The notes: generated from the sequence alone by a model not told the origin. A stretch of DNA of 64,000 bases from Bacillus massiliglaciei (GCF_900098925.1 NZ_LT622356.1:161549-225548); one strand, 5' to 3'; positions 15,833-24,975 are shown, numbered from the stretch's first letter. Made by a program: numbers and translations.

Positions 15833-16549
15833 TTATGGATTAGTAGACCATAATCCAGCTGATTTCAGAAGAACGCGCTGGTTCATTTTCAACTGGGCTA
15901 CCATGAAGTCTGCCAAATCTTCCGGCTGCAGGACTTTTTCCGGATTGCCGTCAGTCAAGTTCAGTTCGATCGCCATATCTGTAGCGGTTGTGCTTGGTGT
16001 CAATGTAGTCACGCGGATGTTCTGTTTGCGGACTTCCAGCATCAACGATTCGCTCAAGGCAATAACCGCCGCTTTTGAGGCGCTGTAAGCACTTGTCACC
16101 GGTGCGCCTTTTTGTCCGGCTGTAGAAGAAATGTTGATGATTTCCCCTGATTGACGTTCGATCATTTCAGGCAATACCGCTCTTGTTACATAATAAACGC
16201 CCATAACATTCACTTGAATAATACGCGCCCAATCCTCGGGATCCACTTCAAGGAAATGGCCGAATTTAGAGATACCGGCATTGTTGACCAAGATTTCAAT
16301 AGAGCCAAGTTCTTCACGGATTTTGGCAACCGCTTTGTTCACAGATTCCATATCAGATACATCAGCAGCAGCGATGGAAACCTTCACTCCGAATTCCTTT
16401 AACTCAGCAGCCACCTTTTCCAGGTTTTCAACTGAACGTGCAAGCAATCCGACATGAATCCCTTCCTTCGCAAACGCAATCGCTGCAGCCCGTCCGATTC
16501 CGCGGCCGGCGCCCGTAATGAGGGCTGTTTTCCCTTTAATATTCTGCAT
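15833..16549 (-). CDS. Short-chain dehydrogenase, 3-ketoacyl-ACP reductase-like
   Basis: 238 residues, classical SDR. Cofactor motif [16 protein letters not shown] at about residue 89, catalytic Ser in NISSTAG and Tyr/Lys in YSASKAA. The C-terminus lacks the usual G-x-DGG end of true FabG and closes with [12 protein letters not shown], as in the YkuF/YqjQ-like FabG-like group. NADPH-linked ketone reduction is likely; the substrate is open. Monocistronic with a strong terminator. Confidence 0.85.
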   Translation of the reverse strand: MQNIKGKTALITGAGRGIGRAAAIAFAKEGIHVGLLARSVENLEKVAAELKEFGVKVSIAAADVSDMESVNKAVAKIREELGSIEILVNNAGISKFGHFLEVDPEDWARIIQVNVMGVYYVTRAVLPEMIERQSGEIINISSTAGQKGAPVTSAYSASKAAVIALSESLMLEVRKQNIRVTTLTPSTTATDMAIELNLTDGNPEKVLQPEDLADFMVAQLKMNQRVLLKSAGLWSTNP

Positions 16550-16709
16550 TCATCATCTCTCCTCTTCATATGTACATTTAACTGTATATAGGTTACCCTC
16601 CTCTTTTAAAAAAGTATACTAATTTGCTTAGGAACTCTACTTATTACACGTTATAAAAAGAAGAAGCCGGGTACAGATAAAGGAGACTGATTTTCAAGGA
16701 GGATTTCCC

Positions 16710-17033
16710 ATGAACACATATAAAGAATGCATTCAGGCCTGCCTCGAATGCATGGAAGCCTGTAACCACTGCTATGACGCTTGTTTAGGAGAAGAAGACA
16801 TCAAAATGATGGCCGGCTGTATCCGCCTCGACCGGGAATGTGCAGACATCTGTGCCTTCGCCGTCAAATCCATGCAGACAAACAGCCCGGTTGCCAAGAA
16901 AGTTTGTCAGCTGTGCGCCGATATTTGCGAAGCCTGCGGATATGAATGCCAGAAGCATGACCATGACCACTGTCAAAAATGTGCCGAGGCCTGCTTCCGC
17001 TGTGCCAAGCATTGCAGAGAAATGGCTGCTTAA
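16710..17033 (+). CDS. Four-helix bundle copper-binding protein (Csp3/DUF326-like)
   Basis: 107 residues with about nineteen Cys arranged along amphipathic helices (CIQACLECMEACNHCYDAC, CADICEACGYEC, CAEACFRCAKHC). This is the pattern of cytosolic Csp3 copper-storage proteins and B. subtilis YhjQ, in which Cys residues line the inside of a four-helix bundle and hold many Cu(I) ions. No signal peptide, so cytosolic. Single gene with its own AAGGAGG and terminator. Confidence 0.92.
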   Translation: MNTYKECIQACLECMEACNHCYDACLGEEDIKMMAGCIRLDRECADICAFAVKSMQTNSPVAKKVCQLCADICEACGYECQKHDHDHCQKCAEACFRCAKHCREMAA

Positions 17034-17047
17034 TCTATTTATTAAAG

Positions 17048-17080
17048 AACCCCCTGCCGCTATTGCGCGGGGGGTTTTTA
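17048..17080 (+). terminator. Terminator of the Csp-like gene
   Basis: AACCCCCTGC.GC / GCG..GGGGGTT with T run directly after the stop. Confidence 0.85.
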
Positions 17081-17208
17081 GTCTACATAAACAAGTATCA
17101 ATTTCCATATTTATAACCATTTGTCTAGTAATTGTATTATAGTGTAACTATTAGGAGTTATTTCCGACCCAATACAATTTATATATATTACTATAGGGAG
17201 ATGACAAG

Positions 17209-18438
17209 ATGAACTTGAAAGACACGCTGGAAATGTTAAACAAAGTAATAAGCGACAGCCGAGATTTAATCAAAAACGAAGAATCAACTAAACAATTTTT
17301 AATCTTACCGCTACTGCGCGGATTAGGATATGATACTTACAGCCCACAGGAAGTCACTCCTGAATTCACAGCTGACTTTCTTAAAAAAAAGGAAAAAGTG
17401 GACTATGCGATCTTTTTGAACAACACCCCCAGTATATTTGTCGAAGCCAAACCTATGAACCAGCCAATCACTAAAAGCGCCCCTCAGCTAAGCAGATATT
17501 TCAGCACCTTCCCCAGTGTTCGATTAGGAATATTAACCAACGGAATAGAGTATCACTTCTTTACAGATCTCAATAACGCAAACATCATGGATTCTAAGCC
17601 TTTCTTCATTTTTAATATCCAGAATTATAACGAAGAAGAATTTAATAACCTAGTCAAGTTTTCCAAAAATCTCTATGATTATGAAACGATTAAAAAGCTG
17701 GCAGAAACTCTGATGTATTATCAATCTTTTAAATCTGTCATCAAAGAAATCTTTGAAAGCCCAAATGATGACTTTATAAAATTCGTCATAAAAGAACGGT
17801 TCAGCTTCAAGGTGACTCAGCAATTCATTAATACTTCCCGGCCTTTAGTTCAAAAATGTATTCAAGAGACCTTGACGGAGATCATCAGTGAAAAATTTGA
17901 TGTAGCGGCCAATTACCAGGAAACTCAAGAGATTGCAGCTGATTTAGAACCTATACAGCAGGAAGAGAAAAAAGTGTATTACACAGCGGAAGAACTTGAA
18001 TCACTGGGTACCTTTGAAGAGTTTGAAGGAATTCATGTGTTCCTCCCTAATCCAGACTCCTATAAAAGTTTACTGAAAATCTCAACAGAAGAATACTCAG
18101 TAGAAAAAGGCAACCCTTTGAGCAACTTTTTTGTATCCTCTGTTCTGATACAAGGTAATGTTATTACTGGGTACTTAATTGGGCAATATTCCAATCAGCT
18201 TCGAGATACAACACTGTATACAGTAAGGTCGAATGAAATTGCCAAATTCCTTCATGAAAACCCAGTAGTTAAACAAACCGGCTTCATCAATGCGCGTCTC
18301 AGCTTTAGAACCAATAAAAACACAAATGATAAAACCTACTTCTTAAAAAGTGCTTTAAACAATCTCTCATTTAGAGATATCCCAAAGCTGGTCTCAAAAG
18401 TTGATAATGTTGAGGAATTCTTTAAAAATATCAAATAA
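17209..18438 (+). CDS. Orphan type I restriction HsdR_N-like nuclease-domain protein
   Basis: 409 residues. The N-terminal half (about 15-200) resembles the HSDR_N nuclease domain of type I restriction R subunits: KNEESTKQFLILPLLRGLGY, then the PD-(D/E)xK pair Asp in KVDYAIFL and FVEAKP near residue 80. The helicase motor of HsdR is absent, and no hsdM or hsdS gene is nearby. The C-terminal half (about 255-400) holds a separate alpha/beta part that I do not recognise. The gene is AT-richer than its neighbours and sits alone between a terminator and a convergent gene, which suggests lateral transfer. It could be a stand-alone defence nuclease or a degenerate endonuclease. Confidence 0.75.
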   Translation: MNLKDTLEMLNKVISDSRDLIKNEESTKQFLILPLLRGLGYDTYSPQEVTPEFTADFLKKKEKVDYAIFLNNTPSIFVEAKPMNQPITKSAPQLSRYFSTFPSVRLGILTNGIEYHFFTDLNNANIMDSKPFFIFNIQNYNEEEFNNLVKFSKNLYDYETIKKLAETLMYYQSFKSVIKEIFESPNDDFIKFVIKERFSFKVTQQFINTSRPLVQKCIQETLTEIISEKFDVAANYQETQEIAADLEPIQQEEKKVYYTAEELESLGTFEEFEGIHVFLPNPDSYKSLLKISTEEYSVEKGNPLSNFFVSSVLIQGNVITGYLIGQYSNQLRDTTLYTVRSNEIAKFLHENPVVKQTGFINARLSFRTNKNTNDKTYFLKSALNNLSFRDIPKLVSKVDNVEEFFKNIK

Positions 18439-18446
18439 ATATTCTT

Positions 18447-19247
18447 TTAATCTATCCTCAAATTCGGCTTCTGGTTTATGCCGCTAGTCATCCGGTTCCC
18501 CTTGATAAGCTTAAGCAGGGCGACAATCAGGAAGCTGACGATGACAAGCAGCAGCCAGGAGCTGATTTTCCCAACATGGACGAGCTGCCAGTGCTGCTCC
18601 TGCCCCGGATACTGCCAGGCCCCGAAGAATGTCGCGATATTTTCCGCGACCCAGATGAAGAACCCGATCAGAACAAATGATAAGGCAAGCGGCATCTTAT
18701 AGCTGCGTCCCCTGATGGAGAAATGGACAAATGTCTTAAAGAAGATCAGCAGGGTCAGCACCTTCAGAACCCAGCGGAAATCATAGATGACATGGTGTGT
18801 GAAGAAATTGAAATAGATGGCTGCACTCAAGGCGGCCACTATCCAGGTCGGCGGCCAATTCGTCAGGCGCAGGCTCAGCCGCCTCCATGCCTGGCACATA
18901 TAGCTCGCCACACTTGCATACATGAAGCCGCTGTACAAAGGGACACCCCACACCTTGCTCACCGCCTCCTCCGGATAACTCCATGACCCCATATGGACCT
19001 TGAACAGTTCCAACCCAAGGCCGATCAGGTGAAATACCCCGATTACCTTCACTTCATCCATCGTCTCAAACTTACAGGCAACCATCAGCACCTGGGTCAG
19101 CAGGCAAATCAAAAGAATTAAATCATAGCGGGCGATATACGGGACATCCGCCAGCTTTGTAATGGCGAGACTCAAAAAGATCACAACCGGAAAGATACAG
19201 GACTTCGCCTGTTCAATTCCGAAGAAAAACAACTGTTTCATTCTCAT
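18447..19247 (-). CDS. DUF817 family membrane protein (YoaT-like)
   Basis: 266 residues with about eight membrane helices and several conserved blocks of the DUF817 family (FKVHMGSWSYPEEA, VPLYSGFMYASVASY, FFTHHVIYDFRWVL, FFGAWQYPGQEQHW). B. subtilis YoaT is a member. No biochemical role is established for the family. Single gene, convergent with the HsdR_N-like gene. Confidence 0.9.
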   Translation of the reverse strand: MRMKQLFFFGIEQAKSCIFPVVIFLSLAITKLADVPYIARYDLILLICLLTQVLMVACKFETMDEVKVIGVFHLIGLGLELFKVHMGSWSYPEEAVSKVWGVPLYSGFMYASVASYMCQAWRRLSLRLTNWPPTWIVAALSAAIYFNFFTHHVIYDFRWVLKVLTLLIFFKTFVHFSIRGRSYKMPLALSFVLIGFFIWVAENIATFFGAWQYPGQEQHWQLVHVGKISSWLLLVIVSFLIVALLKLIKGNRMTSGINQKPNLRID

Positions 19248-19416
19248 ACTTCCTATCTGACGGCTCTAGTTATCCGCCTTTTTCTTTATAGGAATTATTC
19301 CAGACTCTGACAGAACCTTCAAGCTTTTATTACTTTTCATTTGGAAAAAATAGGTTTATGGAGACAAGAAACTGTGTTACCTTTTACATAGATGTACGGG
19401 AAAACGGAGGGTGTTC

Positions 19417-19941
19417 ATGCTGAAGAAATGGATGATCTACAGCCTGCTTTTCATCATAGCGATTGTTTCCATTTCAGGAGTTGTCCTGGCTGATAACCAG
19501 AAAACCCGGGAAACAAAAGAAGCCGAAAAACAATTCGATTCAGAGCAAGAAGCACTAAAGTACGCGAAAAAGAAAAACCCCTATATGGAAGAAATCATCG
19601 GCGAGACAAAGATCACCAATCACGAAAAAGTGGTCCTCTACACGTTTCAGCATGAGCACGAGACAGGTGTGGGCACGGGAACGTTAACGTATAAAGACGC
19701 CAAAGTGGTGTGGGAGAAAAATGGTGCCGATCTCGTGATCTCCAACTCTAAAAATCAGCAGAGCACCAATCTTTCAGGCGACGTTACAACACCTTCAGGG
19801 AATCGATACACACTCTATGCCGGTGCAGCTGATTCGAAAAAAATAAGGATCGAGACAGAAACAGACAACGGCCTAACTCCCCATATAGACCGGAAACATA
19901 AGATCTACTATTTACTGATTCCGAAATTAGGAAAATCATAG
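19417..19941 (+). CDS. Secreted or membrane-anchored hypothetical protein
   Basis: 174 residues from ATG 19417, after GGAGGGTG. An N-terminal hydrophobic segment (WMIYSLLFIIAIVSISGVVLA) is a signal peptide with a likely cut after VLA. The mature part is polar and basic and contains a repeated Lys/Glu-rich opening (KKNPYMEEIIGETKITNHEK). No Cys after the signal, so it is not a lipoprotein. Family not recognised. A 54-residue membrane protein follows 15 bases downstream and is probably co-transcribed. Confidence 0.75.
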   Translation: MLKKWMIYSLLFIIAIVSISGVVLADNQKTRETKEAEKQFDSEQEALKYAKKKNPYMEEIIGETKITNHEKVVLYTFQHEHETGVGTGTLTYKDAKVVWEKNGADLVISNSKNQQSTNLSGDVTTPSGNRYTLYAGAADSKKIRIETETDNGLTPHIDRKHKIYYLLIPKLGKS

Positions 19942-19956
19942 GGAAGGAGTGTGGGT

Positions 19957-20121
19957 ATGGATCAAATCCTCGCATTTTCTGTGATTGCTTTCCTGCTCAT
20001 CACATACAAGTTCATCCAAGCGATTCGAATCAAGGAGGCACCTGCTGCGAATAAGATGCTGGCCTGGACGCTGTATGGTCTGTATACGGCCGGACTGATC
20101 ACAGCGAATCTGCTGATCTGA
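19957..20121 (+). CDS. Small two-helix membrane protein (54 aa)
   Basis: ATG 19957 to TGA 20121, with GGGAAGGAG seven bases before the start. It reads MDQILAFSVIAFLLITYKFI, a short basic loop (RIKEAPAANK), then MLAWTLYGLYTAGLITANLL. Two membrane helices with a cytoplasmic-type loop. Its good ribosome site, close spacing to the upstream secreted protein and terminator after the stop make it a real gene. Function unknown. Confidence 0.65.
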   Translation: MDQILAFSVIAFLLITYKFIQAIRIKEAPAANKMLAWTLYGLYTAGLITANLLI

Positions 20122-20135
20122 CAAACTCAAACAAT

Positions 20136-20163
20136 GAAAAAGCCGCCCTCATTCGGCGGCTTC
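20136..20163. terminator. Bidirectional terminator
   Basis: AAGCCGCC / GGCGGCTT, loop CTCATTC, between convergent genes; it overlaps the last codons of the ydhK-like gene. Confidence 0.75.
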
Positions 20164-20715
20164 TAATTCGTCTTCCGTTACCCACTTATGATTTTTCACT
20201 TCTTCCCCGCCGTCCGTCGGCGTGTAATCCACCATATAAACGACGGTCTGTTCACCGGATTCAATCTCAGCGGCAGCCCCTTTCATCCCCTCCATATGGT
20301 CTGCCTCCAGAGTTACTTTCGTCCCCGCCTCCAAAACTGTATCACCAGCCTCCTTGATTTCCTCCTGGATCACCCATTTATGATCCGTTACCCTTTCTCC
20401 TCCGGTTGTCGGTTCATACGAAACAATATAGGCGGCGGTATCATAGGCCCCGGTCACTTTAGCCTTTGCCCCCTTCATCCCCTTCATATGCCCTTCCTTC
20501 AGGATTACTTCGCTTCCTACTTCATATTTGGGATTCTCCGCTTCTTTCAGTCCTTCAGGAACCTCACCCGACTGGGTATGCTCCATCTCGCTGTGGTCCA
20601 TTTCACTGTGATCCATTTCCTTCTCGCTTCCCGTGCTTTCCCCGCCATCGCTGGAACAGGCACCAAGCACAAGGATGATTGCCGCAAACAAAGAATAGAT
20701 AAGTGATTTCTTCAT
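20149..20715 (-). CDS. YdhK-family lipoprotein (DUF1541 repeats)
   Basis: 188 residues. Signal peptide with lipobox LVLGAC (Cys near residue 20), then a Met/His-rich acidic spacer with DHSEMDHSEM repeats, and two tandem DUF1541 modules, each with a KEGHMKGMKGAKA- or EADHMEGMKGAAA-like start and a GGE..(T/K)NHKWV-type end. The Met/His-rich segment suggests copper or other soft-metal binding. B. subtilis YdhK has the same layout. Extracellular, membrane-anchored. Confidence 0.9.
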   Translation of the reverse strand: MKKSLIYSLFAAIILVLGACSSDGGESTGSEKEMDHSEMDHSEMEHTQSGEVPEGLKEAENPKYEVGSEVILKEGHMKGMKGAKAKVTGAYDTAAYIVSYEPTTGGERVTDHKWVIQEEIKEAGDTVLEAGTKVTLEADHMEGMKGAAAEIESGEQTVVYMVDYTPTDGGEEVKNHKWVTEDELEAAE

Positions 20716-20824
20716 CCGATCTCCTCCTTTATCGTCTGGAAAACCAATTCACTGTCTCTATCATTCTGGAAAATCTCCGCTGATTTGTCCAGAATTTAAA
20801 GTTGAGGGAAAACAATCTCCCAAT

Positions 20825-20854
20825 AAAAAAGCTGCCGATTTTCATCAGCAGCCC
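20825..20854 (-). terminator. Terminator of glnK-amtB
   Basis: GGGGCTGC / GGCAGC.. stem with TTTTTT tail on the minus strand, about 20 bases after the amtB stop. Confidence 0.75.
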
Positions 20855-20870
20855 CAATACCATATAGAAT

Positions 20871-22178
20871 CTATTTAGCCGCCGCTTTCTTTTCAGGGAG
20901 TGGCGCTACCGTAATCCCGGTTGTTTCTTCAAAATCGTACAGATTGCTTGGCATATCGGTAAACCGTTCAAGCTCGTTGTACGCCGGAATTCCGTGGAAA
21001 GACATATCGAGCCCTTCCTCTTCCTCCCGCTCGCTCACTCGGAGACCGACCGTTTTTTCACAAAGGACTGCCAGCACATGACCGGCCGCAAGTCCCCAGA
21101 CTACAACCGTGACCGCTCCGAGCGCCTGAACGCCGAGCAGCTTTGCATCCCCTGTGGTGAAAAGCCCTTCAGTGGTATCAAACAAACCAACGGCAATGGT
21201 TCCGAAGACCCCGTTGAACCCATGAACGGCCACCGCCCCGACAGGGTCATCCACTTTCAGGCGGTCGACAAGCAATGTAGCATAAATCACAATGATCCCA
21301 GCCAGAATCCCAATGACGATTGCGCTCCAGCTTTCCACAAAAGCACAGCCGGCTGTTACGGCGACAAGACCGGCCAGCACGCCGTTCATCGTCATACTCG
21401 GATCCGCTTTCCCGAACTTGCTCATCGTCAGCAAAAGCGCTGCCGTTCCGCCGCCCGCACCGGCCAGCATCGTATGCAGGGCAATGGCTCCCAAGGAAGC
21501 GTCGGTTGCATCGAGCGTGCTTCCCGCATTGAATCCAAACCAGCCGAACCATAAAATGAATGTACCGGCGGAAGCGAGCGGAATGTTGCTCGGTGCAAAG
21601 ACATTCGCGCTTCCGTCCGAATTAAACCGCCCCTTTCTCGCTCCGAGGCGCCTTGCCATCGCAAAGGCCGCAAAGCCGCCGAGCGCATGAATCGCCGCAG
21701 AACCGGCAAAGTCCTTCATGCCAAGCTGCGCCAGCCAGCCTTCACTGTTCCAAATCCAATGGCCGGACAGCGGGTACACCAGCACGCAGATCGCCAGCAC
21801 CGTGACAATATACGCTTTAAAGCTCATCCGCTCGGCTACCGCTCCCGATACAATCGATACGCAGGCAACCGCAAAGCCCATCTGGAACAGCACATACGCC
21901 GCACTCGGCAGATCAACAGAAAGTGCAATATGTTCCGGCCCGCCAAACAGGCTTGTCCCAATCAGGCCGAATGCATCTTTTCCATACATAATGGCGAAAC
22001 CGATCACCCAAAAGGCCAGTGCACCGATTGTCAAATCAACAAAAATCTTCATCGTCACATTGACAGCATTTTTCGTCCGCACAAAACCCGCTTCCAATAA
22101 GCTGAAGCCGCCTTCCATAAACAGCACCATAGCCGCCGCAATAACGACCCAGATTGTATTTAAATGGATGACTTCCAT
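20871..22178 (-). CDS. amtB: Ammonium transporter
   Basis: 435 residues, eleven-helix Amt/Mep/Rh channel. Visible family blocks: MEGGFSLLEAGFVRTKNAVN at the start, SGHWIWNSEGWL, the pore-lining His in SAAIHALGG and later GAVAVHGFNGVFG, and WFGFNAGSTL. The C-terminal cytoplasmic tail, which docks PII, follows GLRVSEREE. The start overlaps the glnK stop by one base (TGATG), so the pair is translationally coupled. Confidence 0.97.
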   Translation of the reverse strand: MEVIHLNTIWVVIAAAMVLFMEGGFSLLEAGFVRTKNAVNVTMKIFVDLTIGALAFWVIGFAIMYGKDAFGLIGTSLFGGPEHIALSVDLPSAAYVLFQMGFAVACVSIVSGAVAERMSFKAYIVTVLAICVLVYPLSGHWIWNSEGWLAQLGMKDFAGSAAIHALGGFAAFAMARRLGARKGRFNSDGSANVFAPSNIPLASAGTFILWFGWFGFNAGSTLDATDASLGAIALHTMLAGAGGGTAALLLTMSKFGKADPSMTMNGVLAGLVAVTAGCAFVESWSAIVIGILAGIIVIYATLLVDRLKVDDPVGAVAVHGFNGVFGTIAVGLFDTTEGLFTTGDAKLLGVQALGAVTVVVWGLAAGHVLAVLCEKTVGLRVSEREEEEGLDMSFHGIPAYNELERFTDMPSNLYDFEETTGITVAPLPEKKAAAK

Positions 22179-22540
22179 CAGCTTGCGCCTCCCTGCTTGA
22201 GATCATCAATCTCGATGTCCGGCAGGCCTGTACGGATATTATAGGCCTCCAAAATTGGATAGACAAAAATCTTCCCGTCCCCGTCTTCCCCCGTATGGGC
22301 TGTTTTGATAATGGTATGAATCGTCGGTTCCACCATATAATCCGACAAAATAATTTCCAGCTTTACTTTCGGATGCAGAGTGACCTTGTAGCTTTTCCCG
22401 CGATACACACCTTCTGTATCCTTCTGTTTCCCCCTGCCAACCACCTGCGAGACGGTAAAACCTGTAACCCCAATATGTTTTAATCCCTTAATCGTTTCCG
22501 TAATTTTCTCCGGCCGAATAATCGCTTCAATTTTTTTCAT
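22178..22540 (-). CDS. glnK: PII nitrogen regulatory protein GlnK
   Basis: 120 residues from ATG 22540 (MKKIEAIIRPEK), after AAAGGTGAGG. The T-loop carries the conserved Tyr in GVYRGKSYKV, and the ATP/2-oxoglutarate-binding ends GVTGFTVSQVVGRGKQ and GDGKIFVYPI are intact. It should bind AmtB and TnrA-like regulators depending on 2-oxoglutarate and ADP/ATP. The gene order glnK then amtB is the reverse of B. subtilis nrgA-nrgB. Confidence 0.95.
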   Translation of the reverse strand: MKKIEAIIRPEKITETIKGLKHIGVTGFTVSQVVGRGKQKDTEGVYRGKSYKVTLHPKVKLEIILSDYMVEPTIHTIIKTAHTGEDGDGKIFVYPILEAYNIRTGLPDIEIDDLKQGGAS

Positions 22541-22572
22541 GTTCCTCACCTTTTGTTAGATTTCCTGACATA

Positions 22573-22612
22573 CATATGTAAATAATTATAACTAAATTTT
22601 AAGTTGTGTCAA
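22573..22612 (-). promoter_or_regulatory. glnK-amtB promoter with TnrA/GlnR-like box and CATATGTAAA element
   Basis: Minus-strand TTGACA (22612-22607), 16 bases, TATAAT (22590-22585). TGTAAATAATTATAACT at 22577-22593 fits the TnrA/GlnR pattern TGTNA-N7-TNACA with one miss and covers the -10, a place suited to repression. CATATGTAAA at 22573-22582 also occurs twice in front of the divergent HTH gene. Confidence 0.5.
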
Positions 22613-22665
22613 TGATTAAAATCTTCTGAATATGATTCTTTCGATTAATCAGAACTGCATCGGTC

Positions 22666-22693
22666 CATATGTAAAAAATAGGATTTACATATG
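22666..22693. promoter_or_regulatory. 28-bp inverted repeat upstream of the HTH gene
   Basis: CATATGTAAA-N8-TTTACATATG: two perfect 10-base arms about 65 bases upstream of the HTH gene start. It is a likely operator, probably of the HTH protein itself. Confidence 0.6.
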
Positions 22694-22756
22694 AAATTGA
22701 TTGAAATATAATGAAAACAAATGAAATTATTAGAAAATAAAGAAAGGGTGACGAAA

Positions 22757-23227
22757 ATGGTTAAGCCTTTATACACGGTGGAGGAAGTGGCCAAAATGAC
22801 CGGTCTGACAAGCCGCACCATTCACAACTACATCCGAGACGGCAAGATCAAAGGAAAGAAAATTGGTGTTCAATGGAGATTTACCGAAGAAAATATTGAA
22901 GCCTTATTTTCAGATGCTGACGCCAAAAAAGATGTTACGGATGCGCAAAACCAGGCCGTTCTCGAATTTCTTGAGCAAACCGGCTCCCCAACAGAAACGG
23001 AAATGTGTACCGTCATGGATGTCTCTGCTTCCGATCAAACAGCCATCGAGCCGCTCGCACAGGATATGCTCGCTTTCGTGAACGCCCATCAAGAAACAGG
23101 CGTCCGTAATTTTTCCTATCAATATATCGAAAAAAGACAGACCGCCCGGTTTATCGTGATTGGTGAAATCGAAAAAGTTCAAACGTTAATCAGTATGACC
23201 CGTGAGCACGAGAGAAAAAATGAATAG
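22757..23227 (+). CDS. MerR/excisionase-type HTH regulator
   Basis: 156 residues from ATG 22757, after AAAGGGTG. N-terminal winged-helix of the excisionase/MerR type: YTVEEVAKMTGLTSRTIHNY, then RDGKIKGKKIGVQWRFTEEN. The C-terminal part (about 70-156) is an alpha/beta domain, perhaps a ligand sensor (FSYQYIEKRQTARFIVIGEI). Its end overlaps the start of an MFS transporter gene, so it is likely the local regulator of that exporter. A 28-bp inverted repeat lies upstream. Confidence 0.85.
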   Translation: MVKPLYTVEEVAKMTGLTSRTIHNYIRDGKIKGKKIGVQWRFTEENIEALFSDADAKKDVTDAQNQAVLEFLEQTGSPTETEMCTVMDVSASDQTAIEPLAQDMLAFVNAHQETGVRNFSYQYIEKRQTARFIVIGEIEKVQTLISMTREHERKNE

Positions 23228-24461
23228 AAACCTCTCGATTCTTACAGTCAATCAGTTTCTGACGAATATGGCGGACAGCATCTTTCAGATCGTGCTCTTT
23301 TGGTATATCTATCATCAGACCGGTTCCGCCCTCAGCGCGTCATTGGTTACGGCCATCAGTTTTACCATCCAGATCTTTGCCGCACCCATCATCGGTGTGT
23401 TTGCAGACCGTCTCCAGCCTAAACGCTCGATCTTACTGTCTTTTCTTTTATTAGGTTCCATCGGCATTCTGTTCGTCCCTTTTCACTTCCTATCTGAATC
23501 TTTCACCATCATCTACATTTACACCGCGGTCATCATCCATACGTGCTGCATGATGTTTGAAACCTCTTCCAAGACTCGGCTGATTCCGCTTTTTACAGGC
23601 CCTCAAAACATTATTAAAACAAACGGCTATCTTTCTTCAGCCGGCAATCTGGCGGAACTCCTCGGCAGCAGCTTCGGCGGAGCCCTTTTAGCCGTTCTGT
23701 CCTTAACCAGCGTCATGCTCATTCATTCGGGGTTCTATTTCCTGGCCGGGTTGCTCTTGCTGTTTTTAGTAAACGCGAAACAGGCGGAGCCTTCCGCTTC
23801 CGGGGAGAAGCCCGCTGAATCCGCGGATCGGCCCAGCTTCTTTCAGGATCTGCTGGACAGCCTGAAATTAATAAAAACGAACCGGCCTTTAGGTAAATTC
23901 ATCATTCTGTCGTCTGTCCTGAATATTTCCATGCTGAATGCTTCTTTGTTAGTCGTGCTGGTAAGCAGCCATTATCACGGTTCCTCTGCCGCTTTCGGTT
24001 TATTCACCATGTTCGGCGTGCTCAGTTCTATTTTGATAGGATTGGCCATCACTCCCTTAACTTCCAGGCTGAACGCCAGAACTCTGCTGACGTCTGGATT
24101 GCTGCTGAATGGAGCTGCCACCCTGATGATGGGCATCACGGATTGGATGATAGGGGGGATTCTGCTCAACATGCTCGTTTTCGCTTCCGGCTCTGTTCTG
24201 CGCATCACGTTCCAATCCTTCATGATCCTGTGTGTGGAAGACCGGTTCCGCGGAAGAATGATGTCCCTGGCCATCGCCATCTCGGCCGTCGTCGTCCCGC
24301 TGGTCTCCCTTTTAGGCGGATATTTGAGCGATCATTTCAGCGTCGGGCTCGTCTATATCCTGTCTGGTACCTGGATCCTGATGTGGGCGCTGTTTCCCCT
24401 TCTCGACCGGGATCTCCGGACCATGGATCTAAGCAGCCGGACCAAGCCGCTGTCTTTATAA
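23220..24461 (+). CDS. MFS efflux transporter (MefA-like group)
   Basis: 413 residues from ATG 23220, which lies inside the last codons of the HTH gene (8-base overlap). Twelve helices; the start NRNLSILTVNQFLTNMADSI and VFADRLQPKRS loop are typical of the macrolide-efflux-like MFS group, most members of which have unknown drugs. The overlap with the regulator suggests inducible export of a compound sensed by that protein. Confidence 0.85.
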   Translation: MNRNLSILTVNQFLTNMADSIFQIVLFWYIYHQTGSALSASLVTAISFTIQIFAAPIIGVFADRLQPKRSILLSFLLLGSIGILFVPFHFLSESFTIIYIYTAVIIHTCCMMFETSSKTRLIPLFTGPQNIIKTNGYLSSAGNLAELLGSSFGGALLAVLSLTSVMLIHSGFYFLAGLLLLFLVNAKQAEPSASGEKPAESADRPSFFQDLLDSLKLIKTNRPLGKFIILSSVLNISMLNASLLVVLVSSHYHGSSAAFGLFTMFGVLSSILIGLAITPLTSRLNARTLLTSGLLLNGAATLMMGITDWMIGGILLNMLVFASGSVLRITFQSFMILCVEDRFRGRMMSLAIAISAVVVPLVSLLGGYLSDHFSVGLVYILSGTWILMWALFPLLDRDLRTMDLSSRTKPLSL

Positions 24462-24525
24462 AATTGATTTGAGTTTGCAGGAAAAATTTGTACAATAGAC
24501 GTAACAAGACACAGGAGTGATCAGG

Positions 24526-24975
24526 ATGCTGCAATACCGGAAAGCAACTCTGCATGACATCGGCACGTTGATTCAGGTAAGAAAAAAGCAATTAGCCGAT
24601 GAAGGACTGGAACCCATCAATATCGATCAGGAGCTGTTCACTTTTTTTCAAAATAAGCTAAGCGACGGGACACTTCTCCAATGGCTGGCAGAGGATGGGC
24701 AGGAAGTGATTGCCTGCGGGGCTGTCCTGTTCCATGACTTTCCGCCAAGCTTCACAAACCGAACCGGAAAAAAGGCGTATATCACCAACATGTACACGGC
24801 ACCCGCATACCGCGGGCAGGGAATTGCCACTAACCTGCTGTCCAAATTAGCCGATGAAGCAAAGAGCGCGGGCGTTTCGAAAATGTGGCTTGGGGCCTCT
24901 GAAATGGGCCGGCCGGTGTATAAGAAATTTGGGTTTACAGAAACCGGGGAATATTTAGAATTGGATATGCAGTAA
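24526..24975 (+). CDS. GNAT family N-acetyltransferase
   Basis: 149 residues from ATG 24526, eight bases after CAGGAG. The acetyl-CoA-binding motif A is YTAPAYRGQGIATNLLSKLA, and the C-terminal block GRPVYKKFGFTETGEYLEL is typical of GNAT enzymes. Acceptor unknown. A YdeI-like gene follows 27 bases downstream and may be co-transcribed. Confidence 0.88.
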   Translation: MLQYRKATLHDIGTLIQVRKKQLADEGLEPINIDQELFTFFQNKLSDGTLLQWLAEDGQEVIACGAVLFHDFPPSFTNRTGKKAYITNMYTAPAYRGQGIATNLLSKLADEAKSAGVSKMWLGASEMGRPVYKKFGFTETGEYLELDMQ

